DNA of 64,000 nt from JAKFEW01 sp036675505 (GTDB lineage: Bacteria > Cyanobacteriota > Sericytochromatia > S15B-MN24 > JAQBPE01). Where the stretch lies: the NCBI GenBank assembly GCA_036675505.1, contig JAKFEW010000160.1, positions 62,001 through 126,000 of the forward strand. Reading direction: 5' to 3'. This document shows positions 36,068-42,695 of this stretch, one piece after another (position 1 is the stretch's first letter; each line of letters opens with the position of its first letter). A model generated the notes under the pieces. The model did not search any database. It saw only the letters and a list, made by a program, of their open reading frames with translations, and was not told the DNA's origin. Both the position numbers and the translations under genes were made by a program.

Positions 36068-36407
36068 CGTTTCGGTCCTCGGGGACGGCCGTTAAAAAGG
36101 TGTGCGTCGGCCCTGTCCATCGGTCTTATCCCGCGCCCAGAGCTGATACTGACGTTAAGCTTACAGAAAGAGATCATTATCGCGGCGGCTGCGGCGATCG
36201 CCCTCGGATCAGAAGGCGCCCGACTGAAGGGTGTCTTTACAAAATGAAGGACGAGAAACCGTCGCCTACGCATATGCTCGGTCGACAGGTGGTATTTTAC
36301 ATATGAGGCAAGCAGCCTCGCCCACTCCCCGAGGGATGGACCCCTGGTGGGCTTCGGCAAACAAGCGACCTGCCAGGTCGTCCTTGTCGAGGGAAAGGAT
36401 GGATCCC
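36068..36407. other. 340-base intergenic region, no gene recognised
   Basis: It separates the divergent propeller lipoprotein and the FliD-like gene. The frame of the FliD-like gene stays open through 36231-36407, but the residues encoded there are unlike the rest of the protein and lack a ribosome binding site. It contains an AT-richer stretch near 36140-36180 and 36285-36305 that may hold promoters. I see no confident RNA motif. Confidence 0.5.
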
Positions 36408-38579
36408 ATGCAGATTGGTCAGTCGTCGACTTCCTTCAACTTGCGCTTCGATCAGGGCGGCAACCGCTCGAGCGCCTTGTCGGCCGAGCAACAGGCCAAG
36501 CGGACGCTTTCCGCGCTCTCCAGCGCGAAGCTCTTCGAGGACAACCAGCGGGTCCTCGCCTCGGGCGTGCGCACCGAAACCTTCCAGCGCAGCCGCACGC
36601 CGCTCTACCAGCAGGTCGAGCGTGAGCTCTCCGATCTCCGCACGCGTCTGGGGGAATTCGCCCTGGCGAGCGGCGGCGCCTTCCAGGCGGCTGGTCCGAC
36701 CAGCGTCACCAGCACTGATCAGCTGAACCTGGGCGACGGCCGGCGCGTCCAGAGCACGACGCCTGGCACGACCACCACGGTCCAGCCACCGGCGGTCGAA
36801 GCGACGCTCGATCCGACCGCCACGCTGGCCAGCCAGCCGTTCACCAACCCGATCGTGGCCGGCACCTTGAAAGTCACCTTCCGCGTGAACGGTGGGACGG
36901 CGAGCACCAAGAACGTCGCCATCGACCCCAATACGGACAGCCTGAACAGCGTGCTCGCCAAGTTCAACGCCCTGACCGTCAGCGGCGCGCAACCGCTCGC
37001 CGCGACCTTCGACGCCACGTCGGGCAAGATCGACTTCAAGGTGAACAGCGCAAACGGCACCAACTTCGACTTCACCTTCGGCACCGATTCGAGCGGCTTC
37101 CTCACGGCGATCGGGGCCGACGGGGTCGAGGCCTCGCGCCAGGTCACGGCCAAGAACACGATCGTGAACAGCGCCACGCGCACGAAGTATTTCAAGCTCG
37201 ACATCACCATCGAGGGCCAGGGGGCGTTCTCGTTCAGCACCCTCCAAGTCAGCAGCACCGGCCTCACGATCGATCAGAAGGTCGACGAACTCGCGACCCA
37301 GATCAACGCCGGGCTTGGCGGCACCGGCCTCACGGCGGTGAATGCCGGGGGCGGCAAGCTCGGGTTCACGTCGACCGACCCCAACGCCCCGCTGAGGCCG
37401 GATCTCGGCATCACGATCACCCAGACCTCTCAGGCCGCCTCCGTCGGCCTCGGCTTCCAGACCGGCGGCGGCGGCCGGTTCACCACGGTGACGGATGTCG
37501 TCACGGATCCCGATCTCGTCGACACGCTGCCCCCGCCGGTCACCACCACGACCCCCGGCTCGACCGTCGATACGATCGTGGGCGGCGCGCTCGGCACGAG
37601 CGCCACGCTCCGCGACCTCGCGGGCCAGCTCGGCCTTCAGGCGATCAACGGCCAGTACGCGCTGGAGGTGAACGGCCAGTCGCTCTCGTTCACCGAGGAC
37701 CAGACGCTGGACCAGGTGATCGCGGGCTTCGCGGACGCGGGCGTGACCGCGAGCTACAGCACCGACACGCGCCGCATCACCGTGGACGCCGGCGGCAAGT
37801 CCCTCTCGATCCAGGACGCCGCGGGCAACCTGGCCGAGCAGCTCGGCATCGAGGTGCTCGCCGCGGATGCGAACAACGCCGAGCTCGCGAGCGAGGCCAA
37901 TGACTTCGTGCGGGCCTTGGACGACGTCGTCGATCTGATCGAGGCCGGCACCGCGAAGGGCAGCGGGCTCGAGGAAGATCGCCTGCTCCAAGATCTGCGC
38001 GAGGCGCTCAACGGCCTGTTCAGCGCGTCGACCGACGGCAGGCTCGGCGGTCTCGGCGATCTCGGCTTCACGCGCGAGAATGGCGAGCTGAGCATCGACA
38101 CTACCCGGCTCGGCCAGATCGCGACGGAGCGCACGGACGAGCTCAACCAGTTCATCGGCAGCTTCTTCAGCGAACGCGTGACCCCCCTGTTGCGGGCGGG
38201 CGCGCGGGCGCTGCAAGACGCCGACGAGGTCGCAGCGGCCGAATCGCAGGCAGCGGCGCAAGCCGTGCGGGTGCGCGGCGAGATCGCGCGGCTCCAGTCG
38301 CGCCAGCAGATGCTCGCGCTCGAGCGCCTGAACTTCGAAAGCCTGCGGGAGCGCCTCGAAAAGCAAGACGAACAGCTCTCCCGCACCGCCGAGGAGCTCG
38401 AGCGCCGGACGGCTTCCGGCAAGCCCGAGGAGATCGAGCAAGCGGCCTGGCTGGCTCGCCGGCTCGCGGCCGACCAGGAGATCTCCACGTTCCCGCCGGT
38501 CCTGACCCCGGCGTCGGCCGGACCGCCCCCGCCGGCAGGGTTGGCATCCTTTGGCCTGTCTCAGGGAAACAACGCCTAA
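36408..38579 (+). CDS. FliD-like (flagellar hook-associated 2-like) filament-cap protein
   Basis: This protein has 723 residues from the chosen ATG (AGGA upstream; another ATG lies three codons earlier). It has a coiled N-terminal region. The middle contains repeated beta modules: GTLKVTFRVNGGTASTKNV, KYFKLDITIEGQGAFSF, and LRDLAGQLGLQAINGQYALEVNG with SLSIQDAAGNLAEQLGI, the pattern seen in FliD/flagellin variable domains. Near residue 550 the FliD_C-like motif LGFTRENGELSIDTTRLGQI is followed by long coiled coils. No other flagellar gene is in the window, so it may cap another filament. The family call is moderate. Confidence 0.6.
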   Translation: MQIGQSSTSFNLRFDQGGNRSSALSAEQQAKRTLSALSSAKLFEDNQRVLASGVRTETFQRSRTPLYQQVERELSDLRTRLGEFALASGGAFQAAGPTSVTSTDQLNLGDGRRVQSTTPGTTTTVQPPAVEATLDPTATLASQPFTNPIVAGTLKVTFRVNGGTASTKNVAIDPNTDSLNSVLAKFNALTVSGAQPLAATFDATSGKIDFKVNSANGTNFDFTFGTDSSGFLTAIGADGVEASRQVTAKNTIVNSATRTKYFKLDITIEGQGAFSFSTLQVSSTGLTIDQKVDELATQINAGLGGTGLTAVNAGGGKLGFTSTDPNAPLRPDLGITITQTSQAASVGLGFQTGGGGRFTTVTDVVTDPDLVDTLPPPVTTTTPGSTVDTIVGGALGTSATLRDLAGQLGLQAINGQYALEVNGQSLSFTEDQTLDQVIAGFADAGVTASYSTDTRRITVDAGGKSLSIQDAAGNLAEQLGIEVLAADANNAELASEANDFVRALDDVVDLIEAGTAKGSGLEEDRLLQDLREALNGLFSASTDGRLGGLGDLGFTRENGELSIDTTRLGQIATERTDELNQFIGSFFSERVTPLLRAGARALQDADEVAAAESQAAAQAVRVRGEIARLQSRQQMLALERLNFESLRERLEKQDEQLSRTAEELERRTASGKPEEIEQAAWLARRLAADQEISTFPPVLTPASAGPPPPAGLASFGLSQGNNA

Positions 38580-38634
38580 AGCCCGCTTGAAACCCGGTCG
38601 ATATGCCTGAGGAAGGCAGCCACGGTCGCTGTGT

Positions 38635-38640
38635 TATACT
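38635..38640 (+). promoter_or_regulatory. Candidate -10 of the RiPP-like locus
   Basis: TGTTATACTGG carries a TATACT hexamer 46 bases before the precursor start. The same hexamer is used at lexA. No clear -35 is visible. Confidence 0.4.
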
Positions 38641-38685
38641 GGCGACCGAGGTGACCGGATCTCCCCCGAAAGTGAGGCCTCCGCG

Positions 38686-38832
38686 ATGGAACAGCCTACC
38701 GAGCGCCCGCCCAGAAAAACTTACGAGAAGCCGCGCGTGGAATCGCACCGCGTTTTCGAAGTCTCCCTGGCGTGCATCAAGATTCCCGGCTCGCCCATGT
38801 GTCAGTTCAACATTCGTCGCACCCGGAGCTGA
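38686..38832 (+). CDS. Putative RiPP precursor peptide
   Basis: This 48-residue ORF starts at an ATG with GAGG eight bases upstream. The N-terminal half is polar (EQPTERPPRKTYEKPRV) and includes a YxxP-type segment (YEKPRV, residues 13-18) like leader motifs that bind a PqqD-type recognition element in lasso and related peptides. The C-terminal half (from about residue 22) is more hydrophobic, has Cys30 and Cys39, a PGSP turn, and ends RRTRS with a C-terminal Ser. An HPr-kinase-like gene starts 11 bases downstream and a PqqD-like gene follows. Related kinases phosphorylate the C-terminal Ser of lasso precursors. The call rests on context and motif, not on a named family. Confidence 0.62.
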   Translation: MEQPTERPPRKTYEKPRVESHRVFEVSLACIKIPGSPMCQFNIRRTRS

Positions 38833-38842
38833 GCCCCAACCC

Positions 38843-39667
38843 TTGTCTCTCGCCCACATCTCCGTCGCCGGCCTCACCGTGGGCCTCGACCTGCCCCATA
38901 CGGGCTGGCGAGGCCCATTGGAGCCTCGGCTGGGCAAGTTCCTGTCTGGAGGCCCGGCGGACCTGACCGTGCGCGTGAAGCTCGACCCGAACGAGGGCGC
39001 GGCCCCCGGCGGCGACCCACGCGTCGAGCAGGATGAGCAAGGCCTGCACCTGCGCCATGATCAGTTCCACGGCGTGCTGCCGCCTTCGGGCGACGGGGTG
39101 CTCACCATCTACGAGCGCGGACCGGATCCCGTCGACCTCACCTGGGTCATGACGGTCGACAGCTTCTTGCGCATCTGCTTCGCCCAGCTGCTCACCGCGC
39201 GTGGCGGCCTCATGTTCCATGCCGCGGGCATCGCGACCGGCGACACCGGCTACGTCTTCTTCGGCCCGTCCGGCAGCGGCAAGACCACGGTCTGCCAGCT
39301 CTCGGCGCCCAGCCGGCGGATCCTGTGCGACGAGATCGTCGCCGTCCGCCCGGAAGGCCACGGGGCCCGCCTCTTTGGGACGCCTTTCGCGGGTGCCTGG
39401 GGCGACAGCCTGGCCGAGGACGTGCCGCTGCGTGGCATGTTCTGGCTCAAGCAGGCCGCCCGGCACCGCGTGATACCGCTGGAAGACGCCACCGCCGTGC
39501 GCGCCCTGTTGGAGTCCGCCGTCATTTATGACCGCTCGCCCGCGGGCCTCATCGCCACGCTGGAGGCGGCCACTGCCCTGATCCACAGGGTCCCCGTCAC
39601 ACAGCTCGAGTTCGCACCCAAGGAGACCCTATGGGAGACCGTCCTGGCGCAGCCTGCGGCCCGGTAG
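38843..39667 (+). CDS. HPr-kinase-like (HprK-related) P-loop kinase
   Basis: This 274-residue protein has the HprK C-terminal kinase fold: Walker A in YVFFGPSGSGKTTVCQ, then RRILCDEIVAV (the Asp of the active site) and LFGTPFAGAWGD. The N-terminal 120 residues are unlike the HPr kinase N-domain and resemble those of kinases found in RiPP clusters. It starts at TTG 38843, 11 bases after the precursor stop, and overlaps the next gene. HprK-like enzymes in lasso peptide clusters phosphorylate the precursor; whether this one does is inference. Upstream frame is open but overlaps the precursor and does not resemble the family. Confidence 0.8.
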   Translation: MSLAHISVAGLTVGLDLPHTGWRGPLEPRLGKFLSGGPADLTVRVKLDPNEGAAPGGDPRVEQDEQGLHLRHDQFHGVLPPSGDGVLTIYERGPDPVDLTWVMTVDSFLRICFAQLLTARGGLMFHAAGIATGDTGYVFFGPSGSGKTTVCQLSAPSRRILCDEIVAVRPEGHGARLFGTPFAGAWGDSLAEDVPLRGMFWLKQAARHRVIPLEDATAVRALLESAVIYDRSPAGLIATLEAATALIHRVPVTQLEFAPKETLWETVLAQPAAR

Positions 39668-39924
39668 ATCCATTGCCGACCCTGAACCCCAAGATCGCCG
39701 CGCGCGTGGTCAACGGCGAGGCGCTGATCCTGACGCCTCACGACAGCGTGTTGCACACGCTGAACCCGGTGGCGACCCGGATCTGGGAGCTGATGCGCGC
39801 GCATGCGTCGGTTCAGGAGGTCGTCGCGGCGGTGATCGCGGAATACGACGTGACGCAGGAGGCCGCCGAGGCGGACCTGCTTGAGTTGCTGGCGGATCTG
39901 AAAGAGAAGCAGATCCTGCTGTAG
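39631..39924 (+). CDS. PqqD-like protein (RiPP recognition element)
   Basis: This 97-residue protein has the winged-helix-like PqqD fold that binds leader peptides: an N-terminal beta-hairpin (KIAARVVNGEALILTPHDSVLHTLNPVATRIWELM, in two parts) and three helices ending LLELLADLKEKQIL. The ATG at 39631 has a perfect AAGGAG five bases upstream, inside the kinase gene (37-base overlap). TTG at 39673 is an alternative that would drop 14 residues. It is the last gene of the precursor-kinase-PqqD unit. No cyclase, protease or radical SAM gene is in the window. Confidence 0.85.
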   Translation: MGDRPGAACGPVDPLPTLNPKIAARVVNGEALILTPHDSVLHTLNPVATRIWELMRAHASVQEVVAAVIAEYDVTQEAAEADLLELLADLKEKQILL

Positions 39925-39928
39925 AGTT

Positions 39929-39955
39929 CTCCCCCGCCCTGGACGGGCGGGGGAG
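39929..39955. terminator. GC-rich hairpin between PqqD-like gene and lexA
   Basis: Perfect 11-bp stem CTCCCCCGCCC/GGGCGGGGGAG with a 5-base loop, between two convergent genes. There is no U-tract on either side, so it is a probable end signal but not a classical terminator. Confidence 0.6.
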
Positions 39956-39967
39956 AGGGAAAAGGGT

Positions 39968-40627
39968 TTAGAAATCCGAGCGGAGCAGGCCGACCAGTTT
40001 GCCCTGGATCGTCACGCGGTCCACGTAGATGGGCTGCATCGTGTTGTTCGCGGGCTGCAGCCTGTAGCGGCCGCCGGGCTCTCGGTAGAAGCGCTTGAGC
40101 GTCACCTCGCCGTCGTCGAGCAGCGCGACCACGATCTCGCCGTCGCGCGCCGTGTCCTGGCGCTTGATGATCACGTAGTCCCCATCCTGGATGTGGTCCT
40201 CGATCATCGAGTCGCCCTTCACCTTCAGGACATAGAGCTCCGGGCTGTCGAAACGCTCGTCGAAGTTCAGGTACTCGTCGTTTTCGGGGATCGCCTCGAT
40301 CGGTCGGCCCGCAGCGATGCGGCCGACGATGGGCAGCCCCTTCGAGCGCGGCTCATCCATCGCGGCGGGCAGCACCGGCGCATGTCCCAGCACCCTGATG
40401 GCGCGGTTCTTGCCGCCTTCCCACTGGATCAGCCCGCGCTTGGCGAGGGCGGTCAAGTGGTAGTGGACCGTCGACGTGGAGCGCAGGCCAAGCGCTGTAC
40501 AAATCTCCCGGATCGAAGGCGCGTAGCCGTTCTCCCGGACGTGGCGCATGATGAAGTCGAAGACTTCGCTCTGGCGGTTGGCGCGCGTGCCGCTCGCGTC
40601 GGTTTCGGCCTCGGTGTGCTGATCCAT
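39968..40627 (-). CDS. lexA: LexA SOS repressor
   Basis: LexA represses DNA-damage genes and is self-cleaved with RecA. It has 219 residues. The winged helix (residues about 17-80) contains SEVFDFIMRHVRENGYAPSI and the recognition segment LGLRSTSTVHYHLTAL. The cleavage site Ala-Gly is in VGRIAAGRP. The Ser of the Ser-Lys dyad is in KGDSMIEDHI, and the Lys is in EVTLKRFYRE. The start ATG at 40627 has AGGAGG upstream. A perfect SOS box lies 29 bases upstream and directly abuts the -10, so lexA is autoregulated. Confidence 0.97.
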   Translation of the reverse strand: MDQHTEAETDASGTRANRQSEVFDFIMRHVRENGYAPSIREICTALGLRSTSTVHYHLTALAKRGLIQWEGGKNRAIRVLGHAPVLPAAMDEPRSKGLPIVGRIAAGRPIEAIPENDEYLNFDERFDSPELYVLKVKGDSMIEDHIQDGDYVIIKRQDTARDGEIVVALLDDGEVTLKRFYREPGGRYRLQPANNTMQPIYVDRVTIQGKLVGLLRSDF

Positions 40628-40649
40628 GGGGTCGGTCCTCCTGTTACCG

Positions 40650-40667
40650 AGTATAGAACACATGTTC
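40650..40667 (-). promoter_or_regulatory. lexA: SOS box abutting the lexA -10
   Basis: GAAC-ACAT-GTTC (40656-40667) is a perfect LexA box of the GAAC-N4-GTTC type used by Gram-positive bacteria and cyanobacteria. On the minus strand the second half site is followed directly by TATACT (40655-40650), the likely -10. LexA bound here would block transcription of its own gene. The site is not E. coli-like (CTGT-N8-ACAG). Confidence 0.9.
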
Positions 40668-40770
40668 GCAGCGCCGCAAGCTCGAATTGCGAAGCCCGCC
40701 CGTGACCGCCGCCGCTGCCGCTGCCAGGGCGACGTGGGTACATGGAACATGACGTCCAGAAAGGATCCCC

Positions 40771-41343
40771 GTGAAGCGCCTCGTTCTCTCTCTCGCCCTC
40801 GCGCTCTCGACCGCCGCCTGCGGCTGGTACACGAACATCCCCGCGTCGATCTACGTCAGGTCGGTGAAGCCGGGCTCGCTCGTCTATGGCGCGACCGACA
40901 CCCGTGGCGTCCGCGACATCAAGGTCGAACACCCGGAGGTCGTGCTCCAGGGCGAACCCGGGAGCATCGGGGCCAACTTCGACTCGATCGTGGTGGAATA
41001 CCTGCTCACCAACGGCGGCCCCTCGAAGAACCTGCCGCGCCTCAGCATGGGCCTGACGTTCAGGGTCGAATCCTCGAACTACCCGTCGCGTCCGGAGGAG
41101 CGAGAGCTCGAACAAAACGCCGTGGGCACCAAGATCGCGGTCGGCACGACGCCCGTCGCGGTGCCGATCGTGACCCGGCACGTCGAGGAGTTCGGCCTCA
41201 AGGCCAGCGGCGACTCCGAATCGAATGCCGCGGCGGTCACGGCGGTGGTCACGTTCAGCGGCTTCGATGACGCGAACCTGGCCGTCTCGCTCGTCGCGCG
41301 CGTGCCGATCTTCTTCTCGGGCACGCCCGGCACGGGCCAATGA
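40771..41343 (+). CDS. Lipoprotein of unknown function ahead of the Tad locus
   Basis: This 190-residue protein has a GTG start with AAAGGA upstream, a signal peptide and lipobox LSTAACGWY (Cys near 17). The mature part is beta-rich (LSMGLTFRVESSNYP, TPVAVPIVTRHV, AAAVTAVVTFSGFDDANLAVSLVARVPIFF), like an immunoglobulin-like domain. No family is recognised. Its stop overlaps the start of a Flp-like pilin gene (ATGA), so it belongs to the Tad locus and might be a TadD- or pilotin-like accessory; this is inference. Confidence 0.72.
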   Translation: MKRLVLSLALALSTAACGWYTNIPASIYVRSVKPGSLVYGATDTRGVRDIKVEHPEVVLQGEPGSIGANFDSIVVEYLLTNGGPSKNLPRLSMGLTFRVESSNYPSRPEERELEQNAVGTKIAVGTTPVAVPIVTRHVEEFGLKASGDSESNAAAVTAVVTFSGFDDANLAVSLVARVPIFFSGTPGTGQ

Positions 41344-41516
41344 GCCTCGTTCGACGCCTGATCGCCGACGAGTCGGGGATGGCGGCGGCCGAGTACGCCC
41401 TGATCGTCGGCGTCTTCGTGCTTTGCCTCTTCGGCGTGGCCACCGCGCTGCGCGAGGCGCAGGCTGCGGCCTTCAAAGGGCAACACGACAGGCTCAAGCA
41501 GTGGCGGGCCCCCTGA
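41340..41516 (+). CDS. Flp-like type IVb pilin, divergent
   Basis: This 58-residue protein has the Flp pilin pattern: a basic N-terminus (MSLVRRLIADESG) and a processing-type segment MAAAEYALIVGVFVLCLF with the Glu-Tyr pair that follows the prepilin cleavage site. The tail (QAAAFKGQHDRLKQWRAP) is more basic than in the two following pilins. Its ATG overlaps the stop of the lipoprotein. It is separated from the main pilin genes by a promoter region, so it may be a minor pilin. Confidence 0.78.
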   Translation: MSLVRRLIADESGMAAAEYALIVGVFVLCLFGVATALREAQAAAFKGQHDRLKQWRAP

Positions 41517-41540
41517 TCGGCCTCAGCCTCTTGCAGCAAT

Positions 41541-41570
41541 CTTAACCCCGGTTTTACTCCTTCTTAACCA
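41541..41570 (+). promoter_or_regulatory. Pho-box-like array upstream of the Flp pilins
   Basis: Three octamers start 11 bases apart: CTTAACCC (41541), TTTTACTC (41552) and CTTAACCA (41563). This is the spacing of PhoB/PhoP/SphR-type sites. GGCGATAA follows at 41598 and may include the -10 region; the gene at 9983 has the same order of elements. Target: the pilin operon starting at 41677. Confidence 0.58.
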
Positions 41571-41676
41571 TCCTTTCGCAAGGTCGCGGGGCGGGTCGGC
41601 GATAAGTCTTCCAGCGAGGTTCGCAAGCGAGCGGCCCGCAGCGGTTGAGTGATCCCCCCGTAAGAGGAGTACGAAC

Positions 41677-41868
41677 ATGGAGAAGCTGCTGACCCTGGTC
41701 ACCAACGAGGACGGCCAGTCCCTCGTCGAGTACGGCCTGATCCTGGGTCTGGTTTCGGTCGCGCTGATTGCCGTGCTCGGCACCATGCGCACGGAACTGG
41801 GCAAGATCTTTGACGCCGTCGCGAAGTCGCTCAAGAGCGCTGCGTCGTCCGTCAAGGGCGGCAAGTAA
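41677..41868 (+). CDS. flp: Flp-type major pilin 1
   Basis: This 63-residue prepilin begins MEKLLTLVTNEDGQSLVEYGLI, with the Flp signature: a short basic leader, Gly (cleavage before Gln), Glu and Tyr at mature +4/+5 (QSLVEYGLI), then a hydrophobic helix LGLVSVALIAVLGTM. After cleavage by the TadV-like peptidase it polymerises into the adhesive Tad pilus. The start has AAGAGGAG upstream. Its likely promoter holds the Pho-box-like array. Confidence 0.95.
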   Translation: MEKLLTLVTNEDGQSLVEYGLILGLVSVALIAVLGTMRTELGKIFDAVAKSLKSAASSVKGGK

Positions 41869-41886
41869 AGCGTCGAGGACGGACAC

Positions 41887-42069
41887 GTGTTGCGTCGTCT
41901 GATTCTCGACGAGGATGGCCAGAGCCTCGTGGAGTACGGCCTGATCCTGGGCCTGGTCTCCGTGGCGCTGATCACCGTGCTCGGCACGATGAAGGCGAAC
42001 CTCCTCAACACCTACATGGAGGTTTCCTCCCAGATCCGGAAGGGCGCCGCCGCGGTGAAGACCAAGTAG
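41887..42069 (+). CDS. flp: Flp-type major pilin 2
   Basis: This 60-residue second pilin lies 18 bases downstream of the first. It shares the processed segment DEDGQSLVEYGLILGLVSVALI almost exactly, but the C-terminal part differs (KANLLNTYMEVSSQIRKGAAAV). The start is GTG with GAGGACGGACAC upstream. Two near-identical tandem pilins are common in Tad loci. The gene pair is followed by a hairpin at 42083-42108 that could reduce readthrough into the peptidase gene. Confidence 0.94.
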   Translation: MLRRLILDEDGQSLVEYGLILGLVSVALITVLGTMKANLLNTYMEVSSQIRKGAAAVKTK

Positions 42070-42082
42070 CCGTGTTCGTCGC

Positions 42083-42108
42083 GGGGGGTCGGTTTGCGCC
42101 GGCCCCCC
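42083..42108 (+). terminator. Hairpin after the pilin genes
   Basis: GGGGGGTCGG pairs with CCGGCCCCCC (10 bp, one G-U pair) around a 6-base loop, followed by GTTTCTC. It lies 13 bases after the pilin 2 stop and probably lowers transcription of the downstream assembly genes relative to the pilins. Confidence 0.65.
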
Positions 42109-42143
42109 GTTTCTCATGGAGACCGAAAGGGAACATACGTCTT

Positions 42144-42695
42144 ATGGCTCCCGCATGGCAATTCGGCCTGGTCGGTATTCTAGTCGTCGCCTCGGTTACC
42201 GACTGGCAACACCGCAAGATCTTCAATTGGCTGACGTTTCCGGCGATCCTCGTCGGTTTCGCCTTGAGCGCCGCCATGGGCGGGCTGAACGGTCTCCTTT
42301 CCAGCGTCGTCGCCTTCCTCATCGGCGCCGTGGTGATCGGCATCGGTTGGCTGTTCACCGAGGGCATGGGCGCCGGCGACGTGAAGCTGATGGCCGCGAT
42401 CGGCGCGTGGCTCGGCTGGCCCGCCATCATGGCCGCGCTGCTGTATTCGACGCTCATCGGTGGCATCGCCTCGATCGTGGCGGCGGCGGCGGCCGGCAAC
42501 TTGATCAAGCTGTTCAGGAACACCTACGAATACTTCTTCCACCTGTTCACGCCCGGCATGAAGCCGATCTTGAACAAGGAGAACAGCGCGGCCGCGCCGC
42601 TGCCCTACGGCATCTCGATCGCCGTCGGCACGGCGCTGTCGCTGTTCTATCCGGAGCCCGTCCACCTCATCAACTTGATCCTGGGTCGGCCTTGA
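42144..42695 (+). CDS. cpaA: Prepilin peptidase (TadV/CpaA type)
   Basis: This 183-residue aspartic peptidase removes the leader of Flp prepilins. Four to six hydrophobic helices are visible. The two catalytic Asp residues are in VASVTDWQHRKIFNW and FTEGMGAGDVKLMAAIGAWLG (the second in the GxGD motif). It lacks the N-methylase domain of PilD-type peptidases, as expected for Tad. The ATG at 42144 has AAAGGG 13 bases upstream. The stop overlaps the next start (TGATG). Confidence 0.93.
   Translation: MAPAWQFGLVGILVVASVTDWQHRKIFNWLTFPAILVGFALSAAMGGLNGLLSSVVAFLIGAVVIGIGWLFTEGMGAGDVKLMAAIGAWLGWPAIMAALLYSTLIGGIASIVAAAAAGNLIKLFRNTYEYFFHLFTPGMKPILNKENSAAAPLPYGISIAVGTALSLFYPEPVHLINLILGRP

Noticed and set aside
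36231..36407. In-frame upstream extension of the FliD-like gene
   Set aside because: The residues are unlike the rest of the protein, no ribosome binding site precedes the first Met, and a good start exists at 36408.
36068..36407. Possible riboswitch in the long leader of the FliD-like gene
   Set aside because: I compared it with the c-di-GMP, cobalamin and c-di-AMP patterns I know and found no conserved blocks, so I do not call one.
38603..38842. In-frame upstream extension of the HPr-kinase-like gene
   Set aside because: It overlaps the precursor peptide gene in another frame and shows no similarity to kinase N-termini; the start at 38843 fits the operon spacing.
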